DNA of 64,000 bases, from the NCBI GenBank assembly GCA_950295325.1, contig OX485808.1:16636527-16700526 (forward strand), written 5' to 3'. This document shows positions 42,594 through 54,381 of the stretch, one piece after another; the stretch's first letter is position 1, and each line of letters opens with the position of its first letter. Position numbers and translations under genes: made by a program. The stretch comes from Polytrichum commune (Eukaryota > Streptophyta > Polytrichopsida > Polytrichales > Polytrichaceae). The notes beneath the pieces were generated by a model. It did no database searches and was not told the origin of the DNA. It saw only the letters and a list, made by a program, of their open reading frames with translations.

Positions 42594-42774
42594 TATTTGG
42601 TCGTTTTCCATGTTCTCCAACTTCTGCCAAGTAGATTTACACAACAAAAATTGTGTTGCATTTAACAAAATCTACGACGAAACATATGCAAAAATCAGAT
42701 TGGAATTCGAACTCCCCTTATTTAGTTAGGGTTATTAGAAGTGCATGTGTGTTGATTTCTTAACCGGATACATT

Positions 42775-42921
42775 GGTCCTCCCAATCGTGTTCAATGTTG
42801 AATGTAGAGTAGTTTGCGATGTTTGAAGACGTAGTCCAATTCTCTTTTAAACATGTTTATTATTTACGATGCTTTCTCTTCGATCCTCATTGAACCACAT
42901 ACCAATCAAATATAAGGGTCT
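42775..42921. repeat. Dispersed repeat family 1, copy H (partial)
   Basis: TCCTCCCAATCGTGTTCAAT, then GACGTAGTCCAATTCTC, ATTGAACCACATACCAATCA and AAATATAAGGGTC, the diverged 3' half of family 1. Confidence 0.6.
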
Positions 42922-43414
42922 AATGAAGAGAAGGGACCACTTAAGACCCATCTACCTTATGTGAGATCGGCGCACATATATGGCTATATGGTGTACATAA
43001 GACATTTTGAAATGGAAATTCAAGGGAAAGTGCCTAGTACATTAACAATGGGGTTGACACCTACATAAAGAAATAGGTCTCCATGGCTTCTAAGTAATCA
43101 TCCTTCATGCTCCCAACAAAGTGAAATGTTGGGGAGCTTTTTTTAGATGACGGGTTTAAAAAATCATTCTAGAATACTTACACATGAGTCATCGTGTGGT
43201 TTCATGCAAGGCCTCGGTGACAAGCAAGTGTCGCCTCATGCGAGAGGCGTTGCAAGGATTCATACATAGTCTATATCACACAACAACATCCTTCAAGGAC
43301 CAAAAGATTGCATGATGCCTCACTTAAGAAAATGTTTAGCATAGAATAGTCACTTTTGGACGGCAAGTATGAATCACGCAAATTGTCGTTTCAAGTTTTA
43401 AGATTAAAGTAAAG

Positions 43415-43575
43415 ATGCAAATAAAGCTTCATAGGTGGTCAAAATTAAGATCATGTTTCTTGTAAGTGATTGCGTAGATCCTTCCAGTCATGTTGATAAT
43501 TAAACCTAAAATGGTGTTTGAACTTTGAGCACACACTCCAATATCATTGTAACACATGTTTGTTTGGTGTCATAT
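43415..43575. repeat. Dispersed repeat family 1, copy I (partial)
   Basis: GATGCAAATAAAGCTTCATA, GGTGGTCAAAATTAAGATC, CGTAGATCCTTCCAGTCATG, AAAATGGTGTTTGAAC, TTTGAGCACACACTCCAAT and ATATCATTGTAACACATGTT. Confidence 0.7.
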
Positions 43576-44628
43576 ACCATTAAAACACAGTTTTAGATTA
43601 CGAAGAGCAAAGAAATAAAGACCGCATACTTTTGTGAAGTGCTAGGGTGACCTCCTTAAGATAATAATATGTTTAAGAAAATCCAATCTCTCCAAGTGGG
43701 TTTTAGGGGTGAGTTCAATTGGAATGTAAAAGCATTTAAGGAATTTTTATATGTAACTTGTGCAACTTAAATCATAGACATTCTTTTATAGTTTGTCCCA
43801 AACAATTCAACACCTAAAGCTTTTTGTCCTCTCCCACACACTTAGTCAATTGTACATGCTTTGGGGATACGCCAATAGATATTAGTTTAAGTTGGGATTT
43901 ATTTTTTTAATGTGGTGGGCTTCTATTGAGTTCAATTTTGTAGTAGTATATGAGTAAGAGCAACATATTTGGCAACCATATCCTTGTTCAGTTGATTAGC
44001 ATGCTTGCCTTAATTTTAAGCATATGACAAGGAGGCAAGGCCACCCCTTTTCACAAATTCTTAACATCAAAGGGTAGATGATCTTTGTGGGATATTGCAT
44101 GCATCACCAAAATGCTTTATGACTGGCTAGGGGGCCCATGTAATATAGAACTCAATTATTGTACCCTTATTTCTCATGATGACCCCTCATGGTGTATGCC
44201 ATGTGTTCTAGGCTCTCATGTACAATTTGATGTACTATAATACATTCTCATGGCTATGTTACTCGCCATTTATTGGTGGTTGAGTGACACAAGAAGTTCA
44301 TGTTCAACGCCAAGTTAGAAGCACCTATAATAGACACTCTAAGCACTATGGCCCCTTATCTAACCTAGAACTTTTAATCAATTCATATTTCGGGAATAAT
44401 TGGTCATGTCACAAGCACAACAACATCGAGATCACATGAATCATAGCATACTGAAATTTCGCATAAATGTTCAAAATCATAAAGTTTATTTGACTTCATT
44501 AGATTAGTATGATAATCAAGTGTGAGCTAGGATGGGGTTTTGCAATTGAGAGCACATGCATGTAGATGATGAGGCAACTACATGCCCTTTTAATCAACTT
44601 ACATCTTTTCACCATACAGAGGTAATAA

Positions 44629-44663
<35 letters not shown>

Positions 44664-45077
44664 AGCCAAATTTGGAGGTATGAATATTGGGTGAAACTTC
44701 ATTATGAAAGATATGGAACTCCATATCAACTTGGTTAAGACTATGCCCACATATAGTAGTGATTTTGGGAAATAAAAACATTGTGTATTACCAATGAAGT
44801 GCCAGGATGCTTCAATTTACAAACAAACACAAACTACTTTGCACATGCCGCACATGTTACCATTTGCTAATTGACTTACCATAGAGTAAATTCTTAGTTC
44901 AACACTTTGAGTGCTGAAAATATAAGTCCATGTAAGATCGGATTTAGTCTTCATCAATGTGGATATATACAGCACATTGCAAAATTCTTCCAGAAAGAAA
45001 TAAAAATTTGTGTTGAACCAGACAACAATCCATAGTATCTGCATGTAAGATGATTGAGTACTTCAGTTTTTGCTGCA
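43576..45077. other. No complete gene seen
   Basis: AT-rich. I searched for upstream mannanase exons to join with the fragment at 45078 and found none that fit. The (TCTA)n microsatellite at 44631-44663 lies here. Confidence 0.4.
44631..44663. repeat. (TCTA)n microsatellite
   Basis: About eight uninterrupted TCTA units. Confidence 0.95.
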
Positions 45078-45167
45078 GACAGTGTTGACAAGAATGAATC
45101 AAATCACCAAAGTGAAGTACCTAAATGACTCCATCATTTTTGGATGGGAGCTTATCAATGAACTCTG
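45078..45167 (+). pseudogene. Exon fragment of a GH5 endo-beta-mannanase
   Basis: After a good acceptor (TTTTTGCTGCAG) the frame reads TVLTRMNQITKVKYLNDS and IIFGWELINEL, then a stop. This matches the plant mannan endo-1,4-beta-mannosidase segment that I remember as VLTRVNTxTxxxYKDDPTIFAWELMNEP, which holds the acid/base Glu of GH5 enzymes. The conserved Pro after NE is replaced by Leu and is followed by TGA. No neighbouring exon is recognisable, so this is a relic of gene duplication or capture. Confidence 0.75.
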
Positions 45168-47421
45168 AGGCTCAGGCAACTATGACACACCCATTCACAA
45201 AACCTCAACAGGATGGAATCAAGGGGATTATTCTGATTTAACACCCAAAGGTCATGCATTTCGATTGTTCTTCAACTTCAATGGCCAATGCTACTTTCCT
45301 TTAGTTAATTACAACTTATTGAATTGGAGTGCTCTATCCATCAAGTTCTGGACATCACCGACATATGCCCACTTGTCTTGACGCAAATCTTCCAGACAAA
45401 CATGCATTTCTCAGGTATAACATAGCCCCTTGTAACCATTCAAGGTGTCGCATCTGAAGAATAGTTGCATCCTCAATGCAAAACACAATTAACAACTCTG
45501 ACGTATAGAATCAATGAATGAGGAGAAACCGATCACTAGTTACAGATGAACTGATTGAGTTTGAGAAATAGCCAGTTGAAGAACAAGACTTCAGAAGAAT
45601 TATTGATCATTTTAGAGGAATTTAGAGAATTTACCTCAAATTAAGAAAGAAAAACCGAAAGATGTCTACATGTAACTGGTTGGACTTGGGAACACTAGGA
45701 TCTCAACGGAATATGCCCAAAATTCTCCCCAGACACTGTATAGAATGGTCCTTTTAAAAACCCAAAACTAGCTAGCCGCATACTTTAGGCACTTCTAACT
45801 TACTTTGGAGCTCCAATAAAACTTCCCTGAAACAGTTTGCATCACTGAGGTCACCCATTGAAAGACCTTGAAAGCACTTGTCATTGTGTACATGTATACC
45901 ATCCTCCCAAACATATTGTCTTCCGTATTACATTTAACAAGGAGATCGTAGGAAACGACATTCCACTGTGTGTTATTGCCTCTTCAGGTTATTGCATACA
46001 TGTGGTCAGCAAGTTGACCACATGTATGCAAACCACCATTGCAGCAACAAAAACATGAAGCATTCAATTGACTCTCACAAAGTACATTGAGTTTCACACA
46101 AAAGAGCGACATGGAGCACACATTCCATGGGCAGCTCCATGCTGTGTTTCTTCACATTGACTGGAATTTACTCACATCTTGTTTAAGGATTTCTTATAGC
46201 AAAAGAATAGGTGTGGCCGGGGGGGGGGGGGGTGGTGAAGAGCCTGAAATCAAAGAACGGTAACCACCATCAACAAATGACAAGTGTGCAATTGATGTAA
46301 GGGAGCATAGATACAGAAACGCATTGCTTAAAAAAGATGGAAAATATATGTCCTAAGTGTACCTCACGAATCACAATAACTCACATATTTGGAGATGGTT
46401 AATATCTTATATCCACTGTTTTCCAATGGTTCCAATCAACTCAAGTTGCCGTGGATAGTAAATCTCACACATCCAAGATGGAGAATCTGCCTTTACCTGA
46501 AATTTAAAATGTACATTTAAATTGTCAATCTACCTCTCTGATTTCATTCTACTTATTCTAAAATAGAATACTTCCCCCATTTCCTCTCAATCTTGGATTC
46601 AGGGTTTCGGGATATGGTGGAAGATCATCTATCAACACAATGAACATGACAAGCAACTCGGGACCAAAGTGATTACCCTACGTCGGGGGCAGTTTTGTGG
46701 ATAATTAAGCAAAATCTGCTGCATGTATCAAGGCTCAAAAACTTCGCGGTATGTGTCCAAGATACAAAAGTATCTTCATTCTTCATGCCTTTAGCTCTTC
46801 CTGAACTGCAGAACTCTCGCATTGATCTTGCATTGACATCTCGTTCTGACTGGATTCCAGGATTAAACTCTTCAACCCAAAGGTATTGAAAATGGCATTG
46901 GGTAAGCAATGACTAACTCGTAGACTTCTGAAGGACCCTTGTCAACCGAGGTTCATTTGGCACAATACCTAGTGCGGCTTAATTCACAACGAATCTTGTC
47001 AGTTATTCAGTGTGGACAAACAGCTATTCACAAGCGTGGACAACAGCTATTCAGATGTGTCCAGGACAGTAGTTGTTAATGGTAGGTTAAAATGATATGG
47101 TTTATCCAGGTAAAGCATATCGGTGACAAATTAATGTCAAACAGGAACTTATACATTCAAATAATGTGCCTTCTGGAGCGTCTACGATTGAAATCAAGAT
47201 GCTTTTCAGGTAGAAAAACACATGAAGAACGCATTTCTCAATTCATGTAAGCTGTCAAGTTTTCCATGTGTAGGCCACAGCTCAAATGAGAAGATAACCC
47301 TTCATACCAGTAACTGCTCGGTGACATGAGATGCTCTCAAAAAATCTTTCCATTGTAGTGAAATTTCTACATTGAAAATACCACAGCCAGAATAGGTCCT
47401 ACTCCACCCATAGAAAATAAC
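45168..47421. other. No gene seen; 3' flank of ribosomal P1 gene
   Basis: Mixed AT-rich DNA with a G14 run at 46219-46232. The direct pair ACATGTATGC/GCATACATGT near 45985-46027 forms a small palindrome. The last few hundred bases probably include the P1 3' UTR. Confidence 0.35.
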
Positions 47422-48823
47422 CTAATCGAACAAGCTGAAGCCCATATCGTCATCACTCTCCTCCTTTGGCTCCTCCTGCAAAGAACAAAACCCATCAGAA
47501 ATCGGCTTCGTGTAGGATATCGTGACCAGACTTCAAGAAGGACATCGTAACTGATGTGAAGAGTAAGCAGATCAGACAGACAAGCCACCATATGTCAAGC
47601 ATACCTTTTTCTCCTCTTCCTTGGGAGCAGCTTCTGCGGCAGCAGCTGCGCCTCCAGCAGATGGCGCAGCGCTCACAGAGACGGCACCGCCTCCTCCTGA
47701 TAACACAGAATACCAATCATGAATGTCAGTATACCAATCATGAATTTCTTAATTTGATACAAATAGTCTCAATCCTTACACTATTCCGCCAGTCAAAATT
47801 GTATGATCGTCCCTTAAACAAGAATATATGAAACCGTAATGTGCACATTTTTTCCCAGCATCCGTAAGATCTCTGTTTAGTCGTTTACCACTTCCGACAT
47901 TGGTGATCAAATCTTCAACGCTCCTCTTCTCGCAAAGCTTGGCGAAAAGACCTGGCCAATAGCCCTCCACTTGAACTCCGGCGGCTTTCACCAAAGTCGC
48001 GATCTTGTCAGCCTGTTGCAAGAAAACAGGATTTTTTTTTAATAACCATGAAACTGAAATTCTCCTTTAAGCAAAGGAGACCAGCCATTGTCGAGCTCCA
48101 ATGTACTATAAATCACGTAACACCAAAAACGAAGGCCATCTTGAGCACTACAAACTCTTTGATCAGATAAAAAGGCAGGATGCTGAAAACCCTAAAACTG
48201 CCGACTGTCAACTTTCGCATTCTCGCATTCTCAGCGGAGAGTCATGCAAAATCTCACAAAACTAATACTTAAGCAGAAACACCCGCTGAAATCCATACGT
48301 GGGAGAATAAGCTTCTCGGCTCTCCAGTCAGAACAATGAAGACACATCCCCACTCTTATGAGGAAACACCGAACAACAAAAAGGACACAAAACCCTAACT
48401 AATCGACATTCCGAGTGTCACTGCAAAGGACTGAACTTCGGGGCCTAAAACATGTTTAACAACATAAGGGTGATCAACAGAACCAAACTAAATCCTGGAA
48501 GCAGGGGACCGAAAGTGAAAATGAACAACAAATAAGCGCATGGAACCCTAAATAGTCGACAATCCCGGCTCCACAAAACCAGAGCTCAAGGGAAAGACGA
48601 TCCTCGAAATCAAGAGTGCTCAACATTCCAGGCTGAAAACCTCGGAACAAAAAGACCGAAAATAAATAGCAAGCAAGAAAACCCTAAAGCGGCAAAATCA
48701 ACAAATGTGGGGATCAAAACCCTAGGTGGAGGTTAGAGAGGAGAGAAGACATACGGTGATTGGGATGCCGTCGTCATGGAGGATGAGGCAGGCGTAGGTG
48801 CAGGCAAGCTCGCCGTTCGACAT
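47422..48823 (-). CDS. RPP1: 60S acidic ribosomal protein P1, 4 exons
   Basis: Stalk protein that pairs with P2 on P0 and recruits elongation factors to the ribosome. Exons in transcript order: 48823-48755, 48012-47889, 47696-47605 and 47475-47422. They total 339 nt (112 aa plus stop), the usual P1 length, with all phases consistent. The N-terminal dimerisation domain begins [19 protein letters not shown] and continues [40 protein letters not shown]. An Ala/Gly-rich hinge follows ([18 protein letters not shown]). An acidic tail ends in the conserved [11 protein letters not shown] that contacts elongation factors. Intron 1 is about 740 bp. The region 5' of the ATG contains GC-rich sequence likely to be promoter. 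Confidence 0.95.
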
Positions 48824-49130
48824 GGTGGCGAATGCGTGAGAGCGTAGCCGCAACGAGGTACAACGGCAGCGGGGGCGAAGAGCTTGGACACCGAAAGAGC
48901 TATGGAGGCTTTCTTGGTTGGTTTAAGGGGCACAACACCACCTCCCCCCAACGGCGGACTTAGGGTTTCCAGTTCCCGGCGTGGAACTGCCTGGTGTGAC
49001 GTGGTATTGGTCCTACGTGGTATTGGTCCTACGTGGCGTTCCATTTGCAGTTCATGGAGCCAGTTCTCATCTTGACAACATCCCAACAATCACTGTAAAG
49101 TGTTTTAAAAGTTAGCTCAATATTCTCGAC

Positions 49131-49647
49131 TAATGCCCCTTCCCCACTTGACATTAGCTAAGCCTAAAAGTGGGTCCTTAAAACTGAGCTTCCGCACCAT
49201 CGACATTATCTAGTGCCGAGCCTAGTTGGCAAATGATGTGGCATGGCTTAAAAGTGGAGGTTTTAAGCTAAAACTACCGACCCTCCCATCGGTACCTAGA
49301 CATGAGGCAAGAAAATAGGACCTCTAAAAGTGTCGCCTCCCGCCCTTGTGATTGGTTGCTTTTAGTCTTAGCTATTAGGCCCCTCGGAGCTCCAATAACA
49401 AAAACCGATGGTAAGTATTAAGGCAGTTGGGGATGGGACAAAAACTATCCAACATTCATTGGTTGGTAGATAAAACAATGACCATGTGTGAAAGCTACTT
49501 AACTAAAACCTACTTGATAATATCCGGAGCAAGTTCTTGTAGGTGCATTGGGTTAGCCGGACGTGTCCGCTATAACCGAGGGAGCTTTACCCGGGTTTTA
49601 GGGAAGTCTTTGGTTATTTGCTAATGTCAAGTGGGGTAGGGGCATAA
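49131..49647. mobile_element. ~517-bp inverted-repeat element upstream of RPP1
   Basis: The left end TAATGCCCCTTCCCCACTTG plus ACATTAGC is the reverse complement of the right end GCTAATGTCAAG plus TGGGGTAGGGGCATAA, with two or three mismatches over 28 bases. No coding capacity. Its right end touches the start of the next inverted-repeat element, so one likely inserted beside or into the other. It lies about 300 bp upstream of the RPP1 start. Confidence 0.7.
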
Positions 49648-50646
49648 GGGCCACTTCACATACGAGCCAAGAGCCGTGACCATGAAATTGTGAGACCCCA
49701 AAAGAAAGTGTCCAAAGGCCGTCCCATGACACCTCCAAATTCATGTAGTGTGGTCACAAACCCTCAAGTGTAGTGTGAACCCATATGTGACCAGGTCCTC
49801 AACCAAATGCTATTTCAATGAATTTCTATTCATGCGGGTCCTCACACATGATAAAATATAATATATCAATGGTTGTGAGTGTTCAGAGTACCATGGTCTC
49901 CCGGTTTTGTGTTAGGCCTACCTCCAAGAGGTGGTTTTTGAAAATAATCCAAGTGACCATAAAACATGATCCATTCAATGCCATGATAGGAATCCATGTA
50001 GACTTTACATCCATCTTGCATTCACATACTTTGTTGGTCCCTCAAGCGTAGTGTGCAGGGCACTTGGACCGGCTTCCCCTTTTCCACCAATGACAGTGCT
50101 TGAAGTGTAATGGTCACGGGCTCTTAGTCTTGTGTGTCCCAAGGCCACTTCACACACGAACCAAGAGCCGTGACCATGTGATTGTGAGAGCCCAAAAGAA
50201 AGTGTCCAAAGGCCGTCCCATGACACCTCCAAAATCATGTAGTGTGGGTCACGGATCCTCAAGTGTATTGTAAAGTCATATGTGAAAGAGTTCTCAACCA
50301 AATGCTATTTTAATGAATTTATATTCATGCGGGGTCCTTCCACATGATAAAATATAATAAACCAACAGTTGTGAGCATTTGGAGTGCCATGGTCTCTCGG
50401 TTTTGTTTTAGGGCTCCCTCCAAGAGGTGGTTTATGAAAATAGTCCAAGTGACCATGAAACATGATCCATCCGATGCCATTGTAGGAATCTATGTAGACT
50501 TTACATCCATCGTCTTGCATTCGTATACTCAATTGGTCCCTGGAGCCAAATGTGAAGAGAACTTGGACATGCTCCCCCTTTTCCACCAATGAGAGTGCTT
50601 AAAGTGAAATGGTCACGGGCCCTCAATCAAGTGTGTGAAGTGGCCC
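49648..50646. mobile_element. Two tandem ~495-bp units bounded by inverted repeats
   Basis: GGCCACTTCACATACGAGCC at 49649 recurs as GGCCACTTCACACACGAACC at 50143, and about 490 following bases are shared, including AACCAAATGCTATTT and CCTCCAAGAGGTGGTTT. The right end (GGTCACGGGCCCTCAATC, then GTGTGTGAAGTGGCCC) is the complement of the left end over about 40 bases. This looks like a MITE-type element duplicated head to tail. Confidence 0.75.
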
Positions 50647-53435
50647 TAATGCCTACATGCCCGTGCCACCCAAAGAGAGGGAATTATCACATACGAGTGT
50701 ACCTCTCATTTATCCAACATAAAAACTTGGCCCCCTATAGGTTTGTTGCCAATTTATCTCAAATGACCTCAAGTACACTAATTTGGCGCCTTTGAAGCTA
50801 ATACCGGTGTCAAATCAACTTTAGAAAGTAACATCCATACTACATCCTACTTTAAGGCTTTTGTTTTGAATGGATGGTAGGTACGCTCATATATGATAAC
50901 TCCCTCTCTCCATGCCACCCATAAAGTTTGTACAAATATTGGATTGGTATATAGGTGAATGCATGGTATTAGTATTCAATGTCAATAATCAACATAAAAA
51001 TACAAGAAGGGCTCAAGAATGAGCCTTTTATGTTATCAATGAACACACTCAACTACCTAATCTCAAAACTATAAGTCCATTGAAATAGTTGTATTTTGTG
51101 GGGATCTCAAGAGGAGAGGAAAAATATAAACATGATTTATTATTTGGGTCAAGTCATTTATTAGCCATGTTGTTACTAAGGTGATTTTACCTAGGTTTGA
51201 ATGTTCTAGGATTGTATATAGACTTGAATGATATCACAACCAAAATTCTCCTCAAATATTCATGCCCGTCTTGTATCAAAGTAATGTGAAACCTTCATAA
51301 TAGATATCTGAACGCTATTAAATAAATAAATAAAATGACACCACTCCAACATTTGGCTCACACCTATGCATGTACCATGTTGCCTTGTCAATTTTGGCAC
51401 AACCTACGTATCATGAGTGTGGGTGCCACAGGTTGTGCAATTGTTGGTTGGAATAATGAAATAGGTTGTGTGGTATGAGAATAGAATCAATTTTGACAAG
51501 GAAAGTGATAACATACAATGGTACGAAGAATTCTCATTAGCCAACAAGAGAGGCAACCCTCTCAAGTTATTGGTCACTTAATTTTTGAGGGTGGGAAGGG
51601 GTTCAAAGAGTTGCATGTTCCCCATTCAAATGCACGACATTTAGGATTTGAAAAACATTTGTGTTTTGTAAGTGGGATGACCAATTCAAAAATGAAGCAA
51701 CACCATAATTCATGCTAGTGGCAACATCGAAGTCATCTTTCTATCTTTCTTAGGTGGGATGAGCATGTGGTTTTGCTCCGAAAACTTAAGAAGCCAATAA
51801 CTGAGAGAATCATTTTAGAATGGTTGTTGGAGATGCTCTTACAACAACCCCCACACCCATTTGAAGGGCACTTTCATTACACACGACCCAAGGGTTGTAA
51901 CATTGTGACTAATGAAACTATAAGTACCTTTGACATTGAATAATGGGCCATGTTCCCTTGGGGGTACATTGGTAAGTTTTGGAGCCCCTTATAGGTTTTA
52001 TAGTAACAACCATTGAGAACTTGGGGTATTGGGTGATGTGGAAGCAATAGACAAGGCTAGAAATTATGGGGATCAAGTTATACTAATTCATGACCACTTA
52101 AATTAAGTCGATATGCATTAAACAATTGAGGTTGTCAATGTAGCAATTATTGTGTATGATTTGTACTTGCATCAGAGTCCAACATTTTCCTTTCTAATTG
52201 CACCCATACCCAGACCATGTCCATCAGCAGCGACCTATGCCCACCCATAGCATGACATGTGCCCACCCATGCCCACCCATGAACAATAATATCGCAGCCA
52301 TGCCCACCCATGCCCACCCAAAACCCAAAACCCATGGGCATGGGCATGGGTATGGGCACCCAATGTAGGGCTCTGACTTGCATGCAATTTGATTTCATTG
52401 TTTTTTGCAAGCTTCCCCTTTAACCTTGGAACAAATCTTGGGAATTTACTTGAGCTAAGTTGATCAACACAATATACATGAGTGCAAGCCTGCAAGGGTG
52501 GGCTAATATCGAATCCTCGTCTCACAGATTAATGCCCAAACAATTGCAAATCATCATTACTTGGTGATCAACGAATGAAAGACAACCATGCTAAGCCCAT
52601 TGACTAAATTGAGGGTTTAAAGGGTTGTCTTAGTGGGCAATAAGGATATTGTAACACGCATGGGTTTTGTGGGTGGGTTGAGCATGTGGACTTGCCCCCA
52701 AAATATGTAGAAAACATGTTATACATGTTATAGTTTATTTTACATCAATCATTTCACGTACTACTCATGTATTAACTATATCTCGTGTGTAGTGCAATGT
52801 GTTTTCTTAGAAACCTAATGTGAGCGCAAAACCATTGTTTCTGTCTAGGAGAACCCACTATGTACATTAGAAGCCACCGTCATTGCTCTTGCTTCATTTT
52901 GTGTAATGCACCGTGTCATGTAGAATGTTGACTACACAATTTGGATCTTCTTTTTTTAATCTATTTTTTGCAAATGCCTAGAGGTGTGTCATGTTTGTTG
53001 TCATCTATAGTATACATAACACACATTCATGACAAGATTGCATTACACAAATCATAGTGAATCACAATAATGTCAATGTAATGCAATTTGTTATTTAACA
53101 ACCCATATGTAGTATGTCACAATGCTATATGGACCATCATCGTGGCACCGTGAGTCAACTAGGCATGTCGTCCCCTTGTCTTACGGGATGAAGACTCCTC
53201 AGATAGATAGAAACTCCGGTCCCTTTTAGGGGCCGGCGTGAATAGAGTGTCCGTTCGTAATGCCAACAACCCGATGCCCACAGGACATGGGGAAGCTGGG
53301 ACAAGACTACTCTCCTCTTTCGAGGATGGACACTATAGTAACCGAGAAACAAATAACATGGGCCGATCATGGCCCACGGGGGTGCATGCCTTTTAAGTAT
53401 AATTAGTGTTTTTGTAATGAGAGTTGAACATCAAG
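50647..53435. other. No gene seen
   Basis: AT-rich DNA. At 52195-52370 the word TGCCCACCCATG is repeated several times and faces ACCCATGGGCATGGGCATGG, so the segment can fold. A GC-richer block at 53155-53370 contains CCGGTCCCTTTTAGGGGCCGG, a near-palindrome. It may be 3' UTR of the adjoining LINE, which is transcribed toward it, but I could not fix that boundary. Confidence 0.35.
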
Positions 53436-53439
53436 TCAT

Positions 53440-53505
53440 GATTCCTCGGTTGGTTGTGGGAGGATGTTTTAGTTAAGACGTTCCGGGTTCGATTCCAGTC
53501 GAGTC
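53440..53505 (+). repeat. tRNA-like Pol III promoter remnant (possible SINE head)
   Basis: GGTTGGTTGTGGGAGG resembles an A box, and GGGTTCGATTCC 30-40 bases later is a good B box. T-arm pairing is imperfect and no cloverleaf forms, so this is not a tRNA gene. It may be the head of a tRNA-derived SINE. Confidence 0.3.
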
Positions 53506-53643
53506 CGTATGATCGTTTAAATGTAAGACGTGACTTGGTCCTGCAAGTGAGTAAAAGGCATGAAATTTGTACCAACCAACCGGCATCAATCCCTCATTCT
53601 GAGCTGTAAATAGATATTAAATATTATATAAGTTTTTTGGGTT

Positions 53644-54381
53644 TTATGGAGGGTCTAAGTTTTGGGGGAGCGGTTGGTGGTTTTCAATTCTCCTCTTATG
53701 GAGGAGGATGGACATGGCATATTGTATTGCAATTGTATTAATATTTTTAAAGGTATTTTTGATGGTAACCATGGGTATTTTGAGATTTTCTTCTAGTATT
53801 TTCATAGATGGGATGTGGGCCGTCGCTCGGGCCCCAGCTGTGATGACAATAAGTGGTTCGATTTTCCATCCTCTGGAAGCGATACTATCAATCAATGGTT
53901 TGTATTTGTTGTTTTTTGCTTCTATTGCTTCTGGGGAGAATCTGTCGTTACAATATGTGAATTCAATAAATTGTATGGTGAGGTTAGGGTCAGTATCAAT
54001 GGGAGGGTCATTTTGATATGACAATCCTTTAACGCAGAGTATATCGGGTCGAAATCTTGCGTTGCAATGACATCTTTGTGTGTTACATGTGCAGGGGAGT
54101 AGCCAATTGGGGACAATATTTTCTTGGGGATTATTATTGAAGGTACCGGCATTCATGAGAGTAAAACATCGGGATTTTTCGGACGAGATTAGGAGCTTCC
54201 TAATTTCTCCGACTGCTTTGTTATGTCTTTTAATTCGTAGTAAGTGTATATGTTGTTGGTTACATTTCAGTAATACATGTAGCCAAGTGTCTGGATCATT
54301 TGAGTTGCATATAGGGCACGTGATAGAGGGGTACCTCTGGTGACCAAAGAACATTTGTTTTCTAGCATTACCCATATATGT
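53644..54381 (-). pseudogene. LINE C-terminal CCHC knuckle and restriction-like (PD-(D/E)XK) segment
   Basis: In frame with the RNase H ORF past one TGA. Counting from the Met at 54375: CPICNSNDPDTWLHVLLKC (20-38) is a C-x2-C-x9-H-x4-C knuckle. A second Cys cluster CTCNTQRCHC lies at 95-104. FRPDILCVKG (108-117), FIEFTYCND (137-144) and KNNKYKPL (154-161), with RGWKIEPLIVITAGARA after, fit the order of a PD-(D/E)XK restriction-like endonuclease as in R2-type LINEs and Dualen. If right, the element carries two endonuclease types. The protein ends QPLPQNLDPP. The assignment of this fold is inference from spacing and motif order. Confidence 0.65.

Noticed and set aside
53440-53505. A tRNA gene beside the LINE 3' end
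   Set aside because: B box is good but stems do not pair and no anticodon arm forms; kept only as a low-confidence SINE-like remnant.
53400-53650. SINE sharing its 3' tail with the LINE
   Set aside because: The SINE-like head is on the plus strand and the LINE on the minus strand, so their tails face each other and are not the same sequence in the same orientation.
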